NCBI GenBank assembly: GCA_002943765.1
Contig: PQWQ01000001.1
Span: 992,001-1,056,000 of the forward strand
Direction: 5' to 3'
DNA: 64,000 nucleotides
From: Psoroptes ovis
Lineage: Eukaryota; Arthropoda; Arachnida; Sarcoptiformes; Psoroptidae
Positions 37,711-50,200 of the stretch are shown piece after piece (within the stretch, counting starts at the first letter, position 1; every line of letters starts with the position of its first letter). Below the pieces are notes generated by a model. That model was not told the origin of the DNA. It searched no databases and was given only the letters and a program-made list of their open reading frames with translations. The position numbers were made by a program, and so were the translations under genes.

Positions 37711-39177
37711 ATGAATGCGGGAAAAAATGAATTTAATCGCCTTGAAGATGTGCTGGAAAAATATTTGCCATCGAATGAATTGAAAGAAGTAAAACGAATA
37801 TTGTTTGGTGCCGAGACACCGTAAGTTTTTTAATGATTTCAAATCACAAAAAGGACTGATAATAATTTGATTGAAGAACACTAAATATACCCGATAAAAT
37901 TCAAAATATTGCTCGTGAACGTAATTTCGAATTACGCGGATACTGTTTTCCATGTCCCGAAGAACAATTACGTCCAAAACGTATTGTTCGTGTTGGCATC
38001 GTTCAGAATCGTATTTGTCGTCTAACAACTGATCCGATTGATGATCAAAGAAAAGCATTACACAATAGAATTGGTGAAATTTTAAATGTTGCCACAATGT
38101 GCGGTGTTAATGTTTGCTGCTTTCAAGAATGTTGGAGTATGTAAATACATTAAAATAAATCGATTATAATTGAATGAATTTTCATTGTTATGATTCTATC
38201 AAGCGATGCCATTTGCATTCTGCACTCGTGAACGTAAACCATGGTGTGAATTTGCTGAATGTGCTGAAACAGGGCCAACTACCACATTTCTTAAGAGTGT
38301 ACGTAATTTCAATCAATAATTATGAAAGTTAATCGCGAATAGTTTCCACTATTAATTTTAAAATAGTTGGCCGCTAAATATAATATGGTTATTATTTCAC
38401 CAATTTTAGAACGTGAACCAAACACTGATATTATATGGAATACTGCCGTCATTATTTCAAATCATGGACACGTGTTGGGAAAAACACGTAAAAATCACAT
38501 TCCACGTGTTGGTGATTTTAATGAATCAACTTATTATATGGAATCAACATTAGGGCATCCAGTGTTTGAAACTGAATTTGGAAATATTGCCGTTAATATA
38601 TGTTATGGCCGACATCACCCACAAAATTGGATGGCATACGCATTGAATGGTGCTGAATTAGTGTTCAATCCATCAGCTACTGTTGGTGAACTTTCCGAAC
38701 CATTATGGCCTATTGAAGCACGTAATGCTGCTATAGCTAATTCATATTATACATTCGCCATCAATCGCGTCGGTACCGAAACATTCCCAAATGAATTTAC
38801 ATCCGGTGATGGAAAGAAAGCTCATCATGATTTTGGTCATTTTTATGGTTCGAGCTATGCTGCAGCACCTAATGGCTCACGTACTCCTGGATTATCACGA
38901 ATAAATGATGGTTTATTGATCACTGAATTAGATTTGAATCTTTGTCGCCAAGTTAAAGATCATTGGGGATTCCGTGTATGTAGATTTTTCATAATAATTT
39001 TAAAAAATTAGACATAATAACATCTTTACCACACTTTCATAGATGACACAACGCTTAGACATATATGGAAAATTATTTACCGAAGCATCGAAACCAAATT
39101 ATGAGCCGCAATTAATTAGAAGCAATAATGTTGATGAAAAAAATAAATCTAATACCGCTAATAAAACAAGAAAATAA
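37711..39177 (+). CDS. pyd3: Beta-ureidopropionase (beta-alanine synthase)
   Basis: Five exons, 37711-37820, 37877-38136, 38204-38298, 38367-38975 and 39043-39177, giving 402 residues (human UPB1 384). A nitrilase-superfamily enzyme, it hydrolyses N-carbamoyl-beta-alanine or N-carbamoyl-beta-aminoisobutyrate to the beta-amino acid, CO2 and ammonia, the last step of pyrimidine catabolism. Seen: the N-terminal helix LEDVLEKYLPSNELKEVKR, the Glu region CCFQECWTMPFAFCTRE, the Lys motif GKTRKNHIPRVGDFNEST, and the nucleophile Cys in VNICYGRHHPQNW. WPIEARNAAIAN, INRVGTE and FTSGDGKKAHHDFG complete the match. The match runs along the whole length with no missing catalytic residue. The stop lies only 84 bp from the stop of the convergent Kir gene, so the 3'UTRs probably overlap. 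Likely poly(A) signals: ATTAAA at 39221 and 39231. Confidence 0.96.
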
Positions 39178-39261
39178 TTTCACATAAATTATTTAAAATT
39201 TATATTCAAAATTGTTATCAATTAAAAAGCATTAAAAATTGTTAATCCGATTCGAAATTCA

Positions 39262-41709
39262 TTATCGATCATCATCAGAATGTTCAGATTCCGAGTCCTC
39301 ATTTTTACTTTGTTGTAATTCTTCTTCCAATTCTTTAGCACTACATAATGGTGTATCAACATCGAAAGTATTGTTGAATTTCGAATAATCAACCAAATAT
39401 TCTCCAGTATCATGACGATAACGTATTAATTGTTCAAAACGATGTCCCCATAATATTTCTGATGGCAAATAAGAGGTACGTGCTTGAACTTGAATTCAAA
39501 ATAAGTGTATTAAAGGTTTCGATTCAAAAGCTTTGATTAATAAATCTTACTTGTTTGTCCAGTTGATTCAACTGTTCCTTCCAGTATGGCTATGATTTCA
39601 AATTTTTCTCTTGTCATATCATCAACATTCATCTGTAAATATAGAAGAATTCAATGAAAAATTTTGAAAATTTATCATTTTTCAAAATACCGTGTAGAAT
39701 GGACTATCTTTATCAATGACATGTACGATTATTGCTGGCCATATCAAGAATACTTCATCATCAATTTCATCAAATTTTACATTCAATTTTTGATGATAAT
39801 ATGGTATCACTTCACCTTCTGTAGTCATTTTCTTACGTATCAATTGTGCAGAAATGTGTGCACCAATTATATGTGAACGATCACGTAAATCACCAACTCT
39901 AAACATTAAACACATCTTTCCATCTCTTGTATTAACGATTGCATAACGGCTAAACATCAATGTTTGTGATCGTTTTTGTGGTCTCGATAATTTTGCAAAT
40001 ATAAATCCAACCATAAAACATTGTATCATAACACCAGTAATCGATTGTAACATCATTAAAAACATTGCTTCTGGACATTCTTCCGTTGTATAACGTGAAC
40101 CATAACCAATCGTATGTTGAGTTTCGATCGAAAATAGAATAGCGCTTCCAAAATTTTTCAAATTAGCCACACAAGGTGTCCATTCTTCATCGTGGAAATG
40201 TTCAAAATCAGAATGTGAAAATGCAATTAACCACCAAATGATTGAAAAACCGAGCCAACTGCCTAAAAAACCCATAGCAAACACTAATAAATTCCAACGC
40301 CAGCGTATATCGACCATTGTTGTAAATGTATCTTGTAAATATCTTCGACTTCTTCGATCAACATGTTCAGGACAAAGATTTATATTACCATTCTTCAATA
40401 TAACACGTTTACGTATTCTTCCCGGGAAAAATTTACTCTCACGTCTGGTGCCTAATCCTGGTATGCGTAGCAATGATGTACTTTCTTTTGCTAGCCGTGA
40501 TTTACGATCCTCTTCGTCTTGCATTAATAGTTCACGAGCTTCAATCGGCAAAATAGCCATTGCTTCATTATCACTTGCATTATTATTATCTAAATAATTG
40601 TTGTTGATCTCAAAGGTTGTATCGGATATTTCTGAATCGGAATTATATTCCATTTGAATATGTGAAAGATTTGTCGATTTCCAACGTGTGCTTTTACTGA
40701 TATCATGACGTGATTTTTCGATTCCGATCGGTACCAATGTTGCAGTTTCTGGTGCAAATTTCAATATTGTACTTTTATGATGTTGTTTTGCTGTCGATAA
40801 TTTTATTTGATGTGATGATGAATGCGATAACGCTCTCATAGATTTCGAAGTTACAGGTTTATTCTGTTCGAAACGTATGGAACGTACCGTTGAATATGGT
40901 GAATATTTTATGCCATTTTGTCGATCAAATGAAATACGATGAGTTGCTGTCTTCGTTATCGTTGTTGCTGATAATGGCTGTGATTGATTTTTCATTGCTT
41001 TTATTGATTTATCGATTGCGGTACTAGGCTTGTCTTTATCGATTTTTACAATAGCTGGCATTGTCATATAATGTAAATCTGGATCACTAAGACTTATTGT
41101 TCGATGACTTAATTCACTGCTACTGCTATTCATTGGTGGCAATGAATGCGGTTCTTGCTGTTGAATATCAACAATCGTCTGTGGTGATGAATTTGATTCG
41201 AGTTTTTGTATCGATTCGGTTGTATTGGAGTGTTTGGCCATTTCCTCATCATGCATTGATTCATTGACATTGTTTTCTGATGATGGCTGCGGCTGATCTC
41301 TTATTTCCTCGAAATGTGTAGATTTTCTTCCATTGCTAGGCGCAGATGATTGATTGAAATCCAATTCGATTGCAATCGATGATGATTTATCGAGACGATT
41401 ATCATCTTTTTTTATTTTTTCTTCTGGTTGATTATTTACAAGCGGTTGTGACAATTCGATTTTGCTGCTGCCTGATTCATTTTTTGTTAAAGATGTGGGA
41501 TTTGTTTGCGGCTGGATTGGTTGTGACGGTGGTGATATTGATTTTATCGAGGAATGGTCACTTTCAACCCGGGTATTTGCCAAATGATCATCTGGCTGCT
41601 TTTGTTCCGAAACATTTTCAGCCGATGATTTCTGTTCAGATGATTGTTGTCGTTCCGTTTCGACATTATTATTATTTTTATCACCATTTAAAGTTTCATT
41701 AACAGGCAT
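39262..41709 (-). CDS. Inwardly rectifying potassium channel (Kir/Irk) with long N-terminal extension
   Basis: Three exons on the minus strand: 39691-41709, 39551-39632 and 39262-39488, giving 775 residues. Start taken at ATG 41709 (MPVNETLNG); the frame is open upstream to 41784 but holds no convincing start. Kir channels are tetrameric K+ channels that set resting potential and help osmoregulation. Seen: M1 (LLVFAMGFLGSWLGFSIIWW, about residues 470-495), the selectivity filter QHTIGYGSR (about 533), and M2 (MLQSITGVMIQCFMVGFIFAKL). The cytoplasmic Ig-like domain contains RPQKRSQTLMFS, FRVGDLR, ILEGTVEST, ARTSYLPSEILWGHRF and VDYSKF. The residue aligned with the Kir2 rectification-controller Asp in M2 is Gln, as in arthropod Irks I recall. 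The first 430 residues are Ser/Gln/Asn-rich, far longer than the roughly 80-residue N-terminus of typical Kirs. Confidence 0.92.
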
Positions 41710-42376
41710 TTTTATTAAACAAAAATCTTTCAAAGGATTCAAACAAAACGAGATGATTGATTGTGGGACAAAGAAAAAAATCAAATATTTGAAAAATGTG
41801 TTGAATGATAACTTTTAACACTTTGAATTACATCCGAAAGAAAAGAAAACCGGTCAATTTTTAAACAAAATATATTTGAAATTACCTTCATAGATTTACT
41901 TTGCTATAACATTGATTCATTCAATGTTAATAGATGAAGATAATAGTAATGATCAGTCATCATGGATTAATGTAATTGTTATTTTTCGCATCAAAGGCCA
42001 CTTGAATCAAAAGAATAAAAGACAATGAAATCAAATCATTGAAAAAAAATGAAATCATCGAAATGCTTGATCACGAAATTCAGAAGCAAAATTCATACAA
42101 ACATTTCAACAAATGATAATTGAATTTTCAAAAACAAAAAACCATTAAACCTAATAAATTCGCAATGATCATTGTATTTTGACAAATTATCATCATCAAG
42201 GCTAAATCTTAGAATTCCGAAAGATGAAAAACAAAAATTTGAAAGTCATAAAAATGAATTTTTTTTTCTTTGTTTTAATAATAAATTTATTGAATTCACC
42301 ATCAATTATTTATTATAGCAAAATTTATATTAGAAAAAAAATTCAATTTTATTTTTGTAATCCAAAATGAATTGAT
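41710..42376. other. Intergenic: Kir promoter and RpL6 3'UTR
   Basis: 667 bp of AT-rich DNA between two tandem minus-strand genes. A plus-strand TTTATT near 42286 (AATAAA on the minus strand) could be the RpL6 poly(A) signal. No ORF seen. Confidence 0.5.
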
Positions 42377-43300
42377 TTAAAATTTCATTTTATGTGGATA
42401 CATTCGATTACGTAGCTGAAAATATGAACCTAAATATGACATAATCATTTTCTTTTCAGGATGTTTTCGAATCACACCTAACAATTGTTTATCAATATCT
42501 TTTTGATCTTTTTTACGTTGTTCATCTGGTTTCCATGTTTGTTTTTCAGTTGCAAATACATTTGAACCATCATTTGATTTCTTTTCTTTTTGTTGACGTT
42601 TAACTTTAAAATATCGATCATCAATATGATCTGGTACTTTGATTGATGATGCATCTAATTTTGTTGATGTTACAATGACAAATTGTTGATGCATACGGCG
42701 TAATGGACATTTGTTTATCGTAAATGGACCATTGACCAATAATAAACCAGATGCAAGTTGTTTAAGGAAAACGACTCGTTTACCACGATGACGTCCAGCC
42801 AAAACAATCAATACACGTCCTGGTTCTAAACCTACAAAAATATCAAAATATCATTACAATGAAACAATAAATTATCATCAGATGAAATACCTGGTTTCAA
42901 TGAACGTTTATGAGACTTGAATGTAACATGTCCCGAACGACGTTTCTTGAATACAGGTTCAGTTGGATAGTAACGTGTACGTTTTTGCAATACACGTCGT
43001 TCACCTCCATTTTTTTCGCCACCAATTTTTTTCACAATGAATTGCGGTCGTTTTTGAAGTAATTTATCGGCGGCAACTTTTTTCTTTGCAGCTGTACGCT
43101 TCAATTTTGACCACAAATGTCGAGTAGTACGATGCGATATTAATTTTTGAACGTTACGAGGCAATTTCGATGTTTTATCACCACCACCAGTCGATGTTTT
43201 TGCTGGCGATGCTTTTGTTTTTGGTGGTGCCTGTTTAGTTTGGATTTGAAAATGATTTTATGACGATTGTAATCGAATCAAATCAAAAAATACTTACCAT
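42377..43300 (-). CDS. RpL6: 60S ribosomal protein L6
   Basis: Three exons on the minus strand: 43298-43300, 42891-43230 and 42377-42831, giving 265 residues. Exon 1 contributes only the ATG before a GTAAGT donor; exon 2 continues APPKTKASPAKTS. Large-subunit protein eL6 binds 28S rRNA at the subunit surface. Seen: the basic N-terminal tail with YYPTEPVFKKRR, then the KOW-like core GRVLIVLAGRHRGKRVVFLK, LLVNGPFTINKCPLRRM, IDDRYFK and the C-terminal helices ending YPHKMKF. The length is slightly below human L6 (288) because of a shorter Lys-rich tail. A pyrimidine tract (5'TOP-like) lies upstream on the minus strand. Very secure. Confidence 0.95.
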
Positions 43301-43440
43301 CTTTTGGAGCAAAGAATTATCGTTAAATTTCAATGGAAAAAACAACAAAACACACGGCAATTGAAGGAAAAGGAAAAATCAAATAACACAAACACACGTT
43401 TCACGCATGCGCTTTGATATACACGTGTTGAAAGTAATAT
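43301..43440 (-). promoter_or_regulatory. Putative RpL6 promoter: 5'TOP-like tract, GCATGC and CACGTG motifs
   Basis: On the minus strand, a pyrimidine tract (TTTTTCCTTTTCCTTC, about 43364-43379) sits 65-80 nt upstream of the ATG and could be the 5'TOP/TCT initiator typical of ribosomal protein genes. Further upstream lie a palindromic CGCATGCG (43404-43411, NRF1-like) and a CACGTG E-box (43422-43427). The 272-bp gap to the next gene limits the promoter. The transcription start is not determined. Confidence 0.45.
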
Positions 43441-43572
43441 TTGAAAAAAAATTGATCCATAAATAAAGTACGTCTTAAAATAAAACAACTAAAAACTTTG
43501 AAAATAATTTAATTGAAATTTTCATAAAAATTCATTTTGATTTAAAATAATCTTTTTTTCCGTTGAAATTTT

Positions 43573-44632
43573 TCATGATTTTCGTATTTTTGTTGTCATT
43601 CCAGGTGTAAATTCAATCGTTTCATAAGCATCTTCATTTAATTTTCTATTAATTTCTCGGCCATTATTATTATTATTATTATTTTTAACCCTTGATGATA
43701 ATTGATAATTTGTTTGTTTTAATGATTTCCTATTCGGTACTGGTGTATCGTCAAAATTATTATTGATATTATCGTTTTCGATTAAATTAGTTGTTGTTGT
43801 TGTATCAGTTTTGACCCAACGATTATAAATTTCCAAAGCACGTTTAACCATCGGGTTATCACATGTAGCTAAATCAACTTTTGATTTTTTGGCAGAATTT
43901 CTCAGAGGTTGTTTTTTAATTGAAGATATTTTTTGATCTGTTTTTTCAATTATTGATAATATATTGAAACTATGATCACCAGTCGAATCATTATCAGATG
44001 TTATACTTTTTCTCAATGGTGTTTCATTATATTCAAGAGTATTATCACAGTCATCATTTTCGGGATATTTTTGTTCATTATTCGTATTATCAAAATTAAT
44101 AAAATTATTCTGTTCAGAGTCATCACCGATTTGAACAGCATCCATTGATGTGATCAATTCATCATCATTATCATCGGCAAAAAGATTATCTTTAGGTCGA
44201 AATGGTACATAATTTTTAGATAAGAGTCGATCATCATTCTCAAATTGTAATAAACGTTCACGTAATTTGAATAAACGATTTTCATAGTCATCAAGATTTA
44301 TTATATTTTCATTAACAATATTTGAATATAATTTTTGGACATCAATCTATTCAAATTGAAAAAAAAAATTAGTAAATGGAAAAATCATAAAAAAACAAAT
44401 GGAAATGTACCGATATTTCAGATGAATTATTCAATATAGATGTTTCTGGTTCAAAATAATATTCAGGCAAACGTTGTCGTTGATCATTACTGGCGGATTC
44501 ATTTCGTTTAAACGTAATCGTTTCAAACATATCAATTGTTTCGTCTAAATTTTTTATGCCATTACGTAAATGATCAAAAAATGAATAATCATTCGTATTT
44601 TGAATTAATTGACGATCAACTTTTCGATCCAT
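43573..44632 (-). CDS. Uncharacterised acidic, Asn-rich protein
   Basis: Two exons on the minus strand, 44411-44632 and 43573-44346, separated by a 64-bp intron in phase 0, giving 331 residues. I do not recognise it. Visible: a short predicted helix/coiled coil (about residues 90-110, DDYENRLFKLRERLLQFE), a basic patch (KKQPLRNSAKKSK), a helical segment (PMVKRALEIYNRWVK), a poly-Asn run, and a C-terminal FTPGMTTKIRKS tail. A Ser/Thr-Pro motif plus basic tail is seen in some kinetochore or mitotic proteins such as SKA3, but the resemblance is too weak to name it. It lies head-to-tail upstream of RpL6 on the same strand with a 272-bp gap. Coding status is supported by frame continuity across the intron. 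Confidence 0.65.
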
Positions 44633-45082
44633 TGAAACAGAAATTTATTGATTAGTTTCAATTTCAAATTGTCAAATCAGAAAAAAAGTTAGGAATGAAA
44701 AGGCGGCAAATGAAAAAAAAAATTTAACGAACATTTTTTTCGACTATAAACTTTTACCAATCGTTTATAGATGTCAGCATATGCCCGCGAAATAATTTTC
44801 AATCTCGTTATCTTTTTTGCCATTGATATTCACATTCACATATAATTCAACATTTTCATTGTTTTTGATTCAATTTTACATCAATTTAATTGCATAATTT
44901 TCGCTTGAAAATCAAAATTTTTCTAGTAAAATTTTAAAATTTTAAATTCTCAAGTTTTTTTTTCGCGGAAAAATTTGTTCTAAAGGGTAAAAATTTGAAT
45001 TTTAATAATAATTGAATACCGAATAGGAAATTATAGTCTTATGACATATGATGAATTTGACGCATGCGAATTAATGTGCATG

Positions 45083-45123
45083 ACAACAACAACAACAACA
45101 ACTACAGCAGCAGCAGCAGCAGC
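45083..45123. repeat. (ACA)n followed by (CAG)n
   Basis: About six ACA units followed by six CAG units. A second similar ACA/CAG tract lies at 46449-46486. Confidence 0.85.
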
Positions 45124-45221
45124 AAAAATGCACGTAAAAATGTAAAGTACATAGAATTTCAATGTAAATAAACAAACAAAATAAAATAAAATGAATTATT
45201 GACGAAGAAAAGATAATTTTC

Positions 45222-45245
45222 AAAAAAAAAAAAAAAAAAAAAAAA
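45222..45245. repeat. Poly(A), 24 nt
   Basis: Uninterrupted A run. Confidence 0.85.
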
Positions 45246-46448
45246 CGGTTATTCTCCTCCTCCCTCCTTATTTTTTTGATTATAATTTTTGTTGAACATT
45301 TGCTCATTTTGTTGTCCCAAATTTTTTTTTGTTTTTCAAAACTTTACATGACTGTTTGCTGCTACCATTTGTAACCATGTCCTGCTTGTTTGCATGCTGC
45401 TACCTTTGAGAAAATTTTTCCTTCAATCACACCCTTGCGAATGCTGCTACCTTTTGAGAGATTATTTCAATTCTACATTTGCAAATGCTTCTAGCAATTT
45501 TTTTTTCGAATTTTTTTTTTCGTTCCATCATCATTAATGAGTGTTTTGTTTTGTTTTTGATGATTATTTTTTCGTTTTTACTTGTATTCGTTTGATATAT
45601 GTGTGTGTCTGTGTGTATGTGTGTGTACTGATGTTTGTATTTGATGATAATGTTATGGATTGTTTCGGTGTTTTTCAATTGGTTTTTCGTTCAATTAATT
45701 AAATTCAATAATTAATTATTCAATTGTTTAATGATGAAATGAATCAATGATTTAGTTTCAATTAATTCTTTTAGATTGTGAATGAATTAATGAATGAATC
45801 TAGTTTTGTTATGTTTTTGATTCGATTCAATTCGATTTGATTTGATTAAAATTGAAATTTTACGAAGAAAAAAAAATTGTGATCAAAAATTTTGCCCCCA
45901 AATCAAATCAAATTTAATTGAATCAAATCAATTTTGAATGAATGAAAAATAAACAAACCACAACGACAACACTGTCTATTTTTGGGTAAGTTTTCAATTT
46001 TCTACATTATCTATGTGGTTTTATTTTCATTTTTTAAAAGTTTTTAATGAAAAAAAAAGGAAAATATTTCCAATATTGATTCAATTAACATAATATTAAT
46101 AATGATAATAATGGCATTAATAATTTAATCACCGGAAATGTGTGACAATTTTATTTATTTATTTATTCGTTTTTTTTTCATTTCAAAATTACATCATGAA
46201 ATTGAATTTTTTATTTATTCATTTTCTGCTATGTATTGTATTTGTATTTGTTTCCGGTAATTGAATACAAACAAATAAACAAACAAATCCAATATTTTTA
46301 CGATAAACAAAAAACTTTTACTCTTTTTTTTCAGAGTTGAGTTGAATTGAATTCGAATGAATTTTATCTTTGATCTTTAACAAATCAAAATAATAAAATC
46401 AAAAAAAAAACATTCGTAGTAAAATGTGTGTGTGATTTTGTTTTCTCA

Positions 46449-46486
46449 AGCAGCAGCAGCAGCAGCAGCAACAACAACAACAACAG
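46449..46486. repeat. (CAG)n/(CAA)n microsatellite
   Basis: About seven CAG units followed by five CAA units in noncoding DNA. Confidence 0.85.
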
Positions 46487-46781
46487 ATTAAATCAAATCA
46501 AAACAAGAAAATATTATGCAATCGAGCATTTTTTTTCAAGAGAAAAATATTCAATAAATTCAGCTAAGATCAAATAATAATAATGAGTAGTATTCATTTT
46601 TCTTTTCTTTTTTTTTTCTTGAAAATTGTAAATGTAAACATTTAAACAATGATTTATAAATTGTTGTTGTTGTTTCATTATGATAATCAAAGTATTGGAA
46701 CGCAATTTTTCATTTTTTCTTTCATATGAAATTAATTCATTCAATCTTTAAATATTATTTGTTCATGTTGTTGTTGTTTCT

Positions 46782-46782
<1 letters not shown>

Positions 46783-46821
<39 letters not shown>
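46783..46821. repeat. Poly(T), 39 nt
   Basis: Longest homopolymer in the window, uninterrupted. It could be a slippage product or the tail of a minus-strand retroposed copy; no retroelement sequence is recognised next to it. Confidence 0.85.
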
Positions 46822-46822
<1 letters not shown>

Positions 46823-47195
46823 TTCAGGTCAAACATCTTTCGATGGAAACAAACAACTTTGAATTTTGAAATATTTTCATTTTTGTGAGTAGAAACAAAG
46901 AAAAAAAAACGTGTATTCTCTTCATGTAAAATATTTTTTGGGGAGATAATTGTATACTTGTTTGTTTCATGGAACAAACAGAAAACGGTGAATAACGGTT
47001 ATTATCATATTTTGATGATTATAATCATTTATTATTACTCAATTCATGTGTTTCATGAGTATTCAGCATCAGTGAAAATATTTGAAAACACAGTCACACA
47101 GCTAACTAATATAAACAAGTGTTTTTTCCTTGTGAATTTTGTTGTAAATTTTGAAAAAAAATGAATATAAAAATTATGACAAGACCAACAACAAC

Positions 47196-47264
<69 letters not shown>
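47196..47264. repeat. (AAT)n microsatellite, about 23 units
   Basis: Longest trinucleotide tract in the window, essentially pure. Confidence 0.9.
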
Positions 47265-47265
<1 letters not shown>

Positions 47266-50200
47266 TTAATTCATAAATAATAATAATATAAAAACGATAA
47301 GCATTCATTTGAAACAAATAAATGATTGTTGTGTGAATCTATCTTGTCTTGTATGTATTCAATTTTTTTTCTTGTTTTGATGCATTATCATGTATTAATA
47401 TTGTTGTTGTTGTAGTTGTTGTTTTACATTTAATTTCATTGAATTGAAGTGAATGAATGAATGATTTTTGTTGTTTTTGTTTGCTTGTTGTTGTAAAAAA
47501 AAAGATAATGAAATGAAACGTTGAATGAATGAATTAATGTTGAATTGACTGAAAAAAAAATATAATTATAATGAATGACAACACAAATAAATGATAAAAT
47601 AGTCACAACTTTTTCAAATCAGTCAGTTATTTCCATATGATAATAACAAATGATCAAGGTGAACATCATTTTTGTTGTCGTTTCGTTTTTTTAAAAAAAG
47701 GGCAAATGTTATTTTCTCTAAATGCATTTTTTAATTGATTTGCCATCTTGTTGTTGCTTTATTGATAGTGGTTGTATTATTATTTTTTTTTCCAGTGTTT
47801 GACAATAGACAATCAATCCTTTAATCGGAAAAAATTTTTTCCATCAGTGAAAAATTTATCAATTTTTTTGAATATCAACAACATAGTATGAAAATTATTC
47901 AAGTATTTTTCATTGATAATTTAAAATATGACAAAATCTTGTCAATAATAATTGTCTCTATTATGATGCTTAATAATAATATTTTCAATTTTTATTAATT
48001 GACTTTGAATTTTTAGAGATTCAATTGTCGTTGACTTTTTCATTATTATTATTATTACTTCTTCAAATTGTGGTAAAATTTCAAATAATTTCGTAATTTA
48101 ATTTTGCATCAATTCATTTGAAAAAATAAAATATGTTAATAATAATAATGATATGTTCATTTTCGTTTTTTTTTCTCAATAATAATAATATACATTGAAG
48201 AAATGAAAATTATTTCAAAAATAAATTTGTATTTATGCACTAATTAATAACATTTTTTTTACATAAAAATGTCATTGTATCATGATATATTCAATATGAC
48301 GATGCAAATATTGAAGCATTATGGGCGAATCATTATTGATATCATTGCATTAATTACATGTTTTTTTTTTTGCTTTCTACCGAATCAATAATATTATTGT
48401 GATTGATTTTCATCATGACAAATTGTATTATATATTCTTTTTTCGCTTGTTTGTTTACAGTTATTATGATTGCATCTCGAATGCAATCATTATGAGTTGA
48501 TTATAATTCATTTATGATAAATACATGTTTTGGCAAGCCAGAAAAAAATACTGTTTTCATATGGTTGTTGTTCAATTTTAGATGATAATTAATGATCAGA
48601 ATACTGGAAATGATGATAATTGATAAAATTTTTAAAGTAAATAAATGATAAAAATGAAATGCAATAAATATTAATTTTACTCGCCGCGTTGATATAATAA
48701 CTGATTTTTGGTTGAGAGAAAAAAAAATGAATTAATAAATTAGAAACACACATCAACATAGAATGAATTCAAATGAAATCAATGTCATATTCTCAAATAA
48801 TTTGATTTGATTGTTTGATTTTCTTTTTTCAATTAACAATTTCCATTTTTTTTTTTTCTAGATTCAAATTTAGATATTCATGTTATGAATATAAATGAAT
48901 CGAGTGAAGAATTTCGATAATGATGATGATGATAATAATAATAATAATGATTTTCACGTATTTTTCTTCATGAATTTCAATTTTTTTTTCCCATTATTCA
49001 AATAACCCCGGTAGCTTTTTGTTTGTTTTGCACATTTACATTTGTTTTTCTAATTCATTTTCATATTTTGTCTCCCTTTTCTTGCTCATCATTATTAATG
49101 ATTATTTTGGCCTAGTTATCATATCACATATTGTTTGTTGAATGGTGTGAAACATTTTTCTCATATTCTCATCATTATTTTTTCAATTCCATTTCGGTTG
49201 TCTGCTGTTTTTGAGTTGTCATATTTTCATTTTGTTGTGTTTTCGTTCTTTGTTAGTTTTTTTTTCTCTGGCTGTTGGTGAACTGATGCTTTCGGATGAT
49301 ATGATTTAATGTTAATGGAAAATGAAATTAAGTGTAATGAAATGACATTAAATGAAAAATAGAGAGAGAGGGAGAGCGAGAGCGAGAAAACACAATAACG
49401 GAAAAAGTAATTATAATTAAAAATATAGAGTTCCTTATTATTTATTTGTTTTTTCCAATTCATTTTTCTTTTCTTTCATGTTTGAAATTGGATAAAATTT
49501 CAATTTCAATTTGAATATGTCAAATGTTAATTTCTTATTCAAATAAAAAAGAAATGATAAATTTAAATGAATTCACAAATGAAAAAAAAACTAATTTCGA
49601 TAATTCACAAATTATTTCTATTTTATTAAGTTTTTATTTACCTTTTTTTTTGCTTCATTTATTCATCGTTAAATTATCGAATTACAATTATTTTGAAGAA
49701 AAAAGAAACGATGATAATAATTCAATTTAATTCCATTTTTATTTGAATTGAATTTATTGAAATAATCAATTATTTGTTTTTATTTGTTGAGAATTACTAA
49801 TTTTCAAAATTGAAAAAAAAAATCGAATTCAAATAGAAAATATGTCAAATTCTTGATAACAGATGGCGCTAACATACTAACATTTTTTTTCACAAAAAAA
49901 AATTACAAAATTTTCAAATGTACATGTAATGTTTTTCTATGTGTATGCAAGTTTGATCCCCCTACCATTCTTTCTCTTTTTTCTATGTTCGGAAAAACAC
50001 CAAATTTTGAGCGAAAAAAATTGTTAAAATCATCAGTTTCTTTATTCATTGTGCGCATGTCTTTCCAAATATAAAAGCATAGAACATAGTAAATATGTAG
50101 ATGTAAATATAAGTAAACCTATATGGTGCTTCAAGTTGCCTGCTCATTATTTCATGCCACTACCACTAACGCTTACACTATTTGTGGTGATTTATTTTTG

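Noticed and set aside
46783..46821. Poly(T)39 as the tail of a retroposed gene
   Set aside because: No gene-like sequence or target-site duplication found beside it; kept only as a homopolymer.
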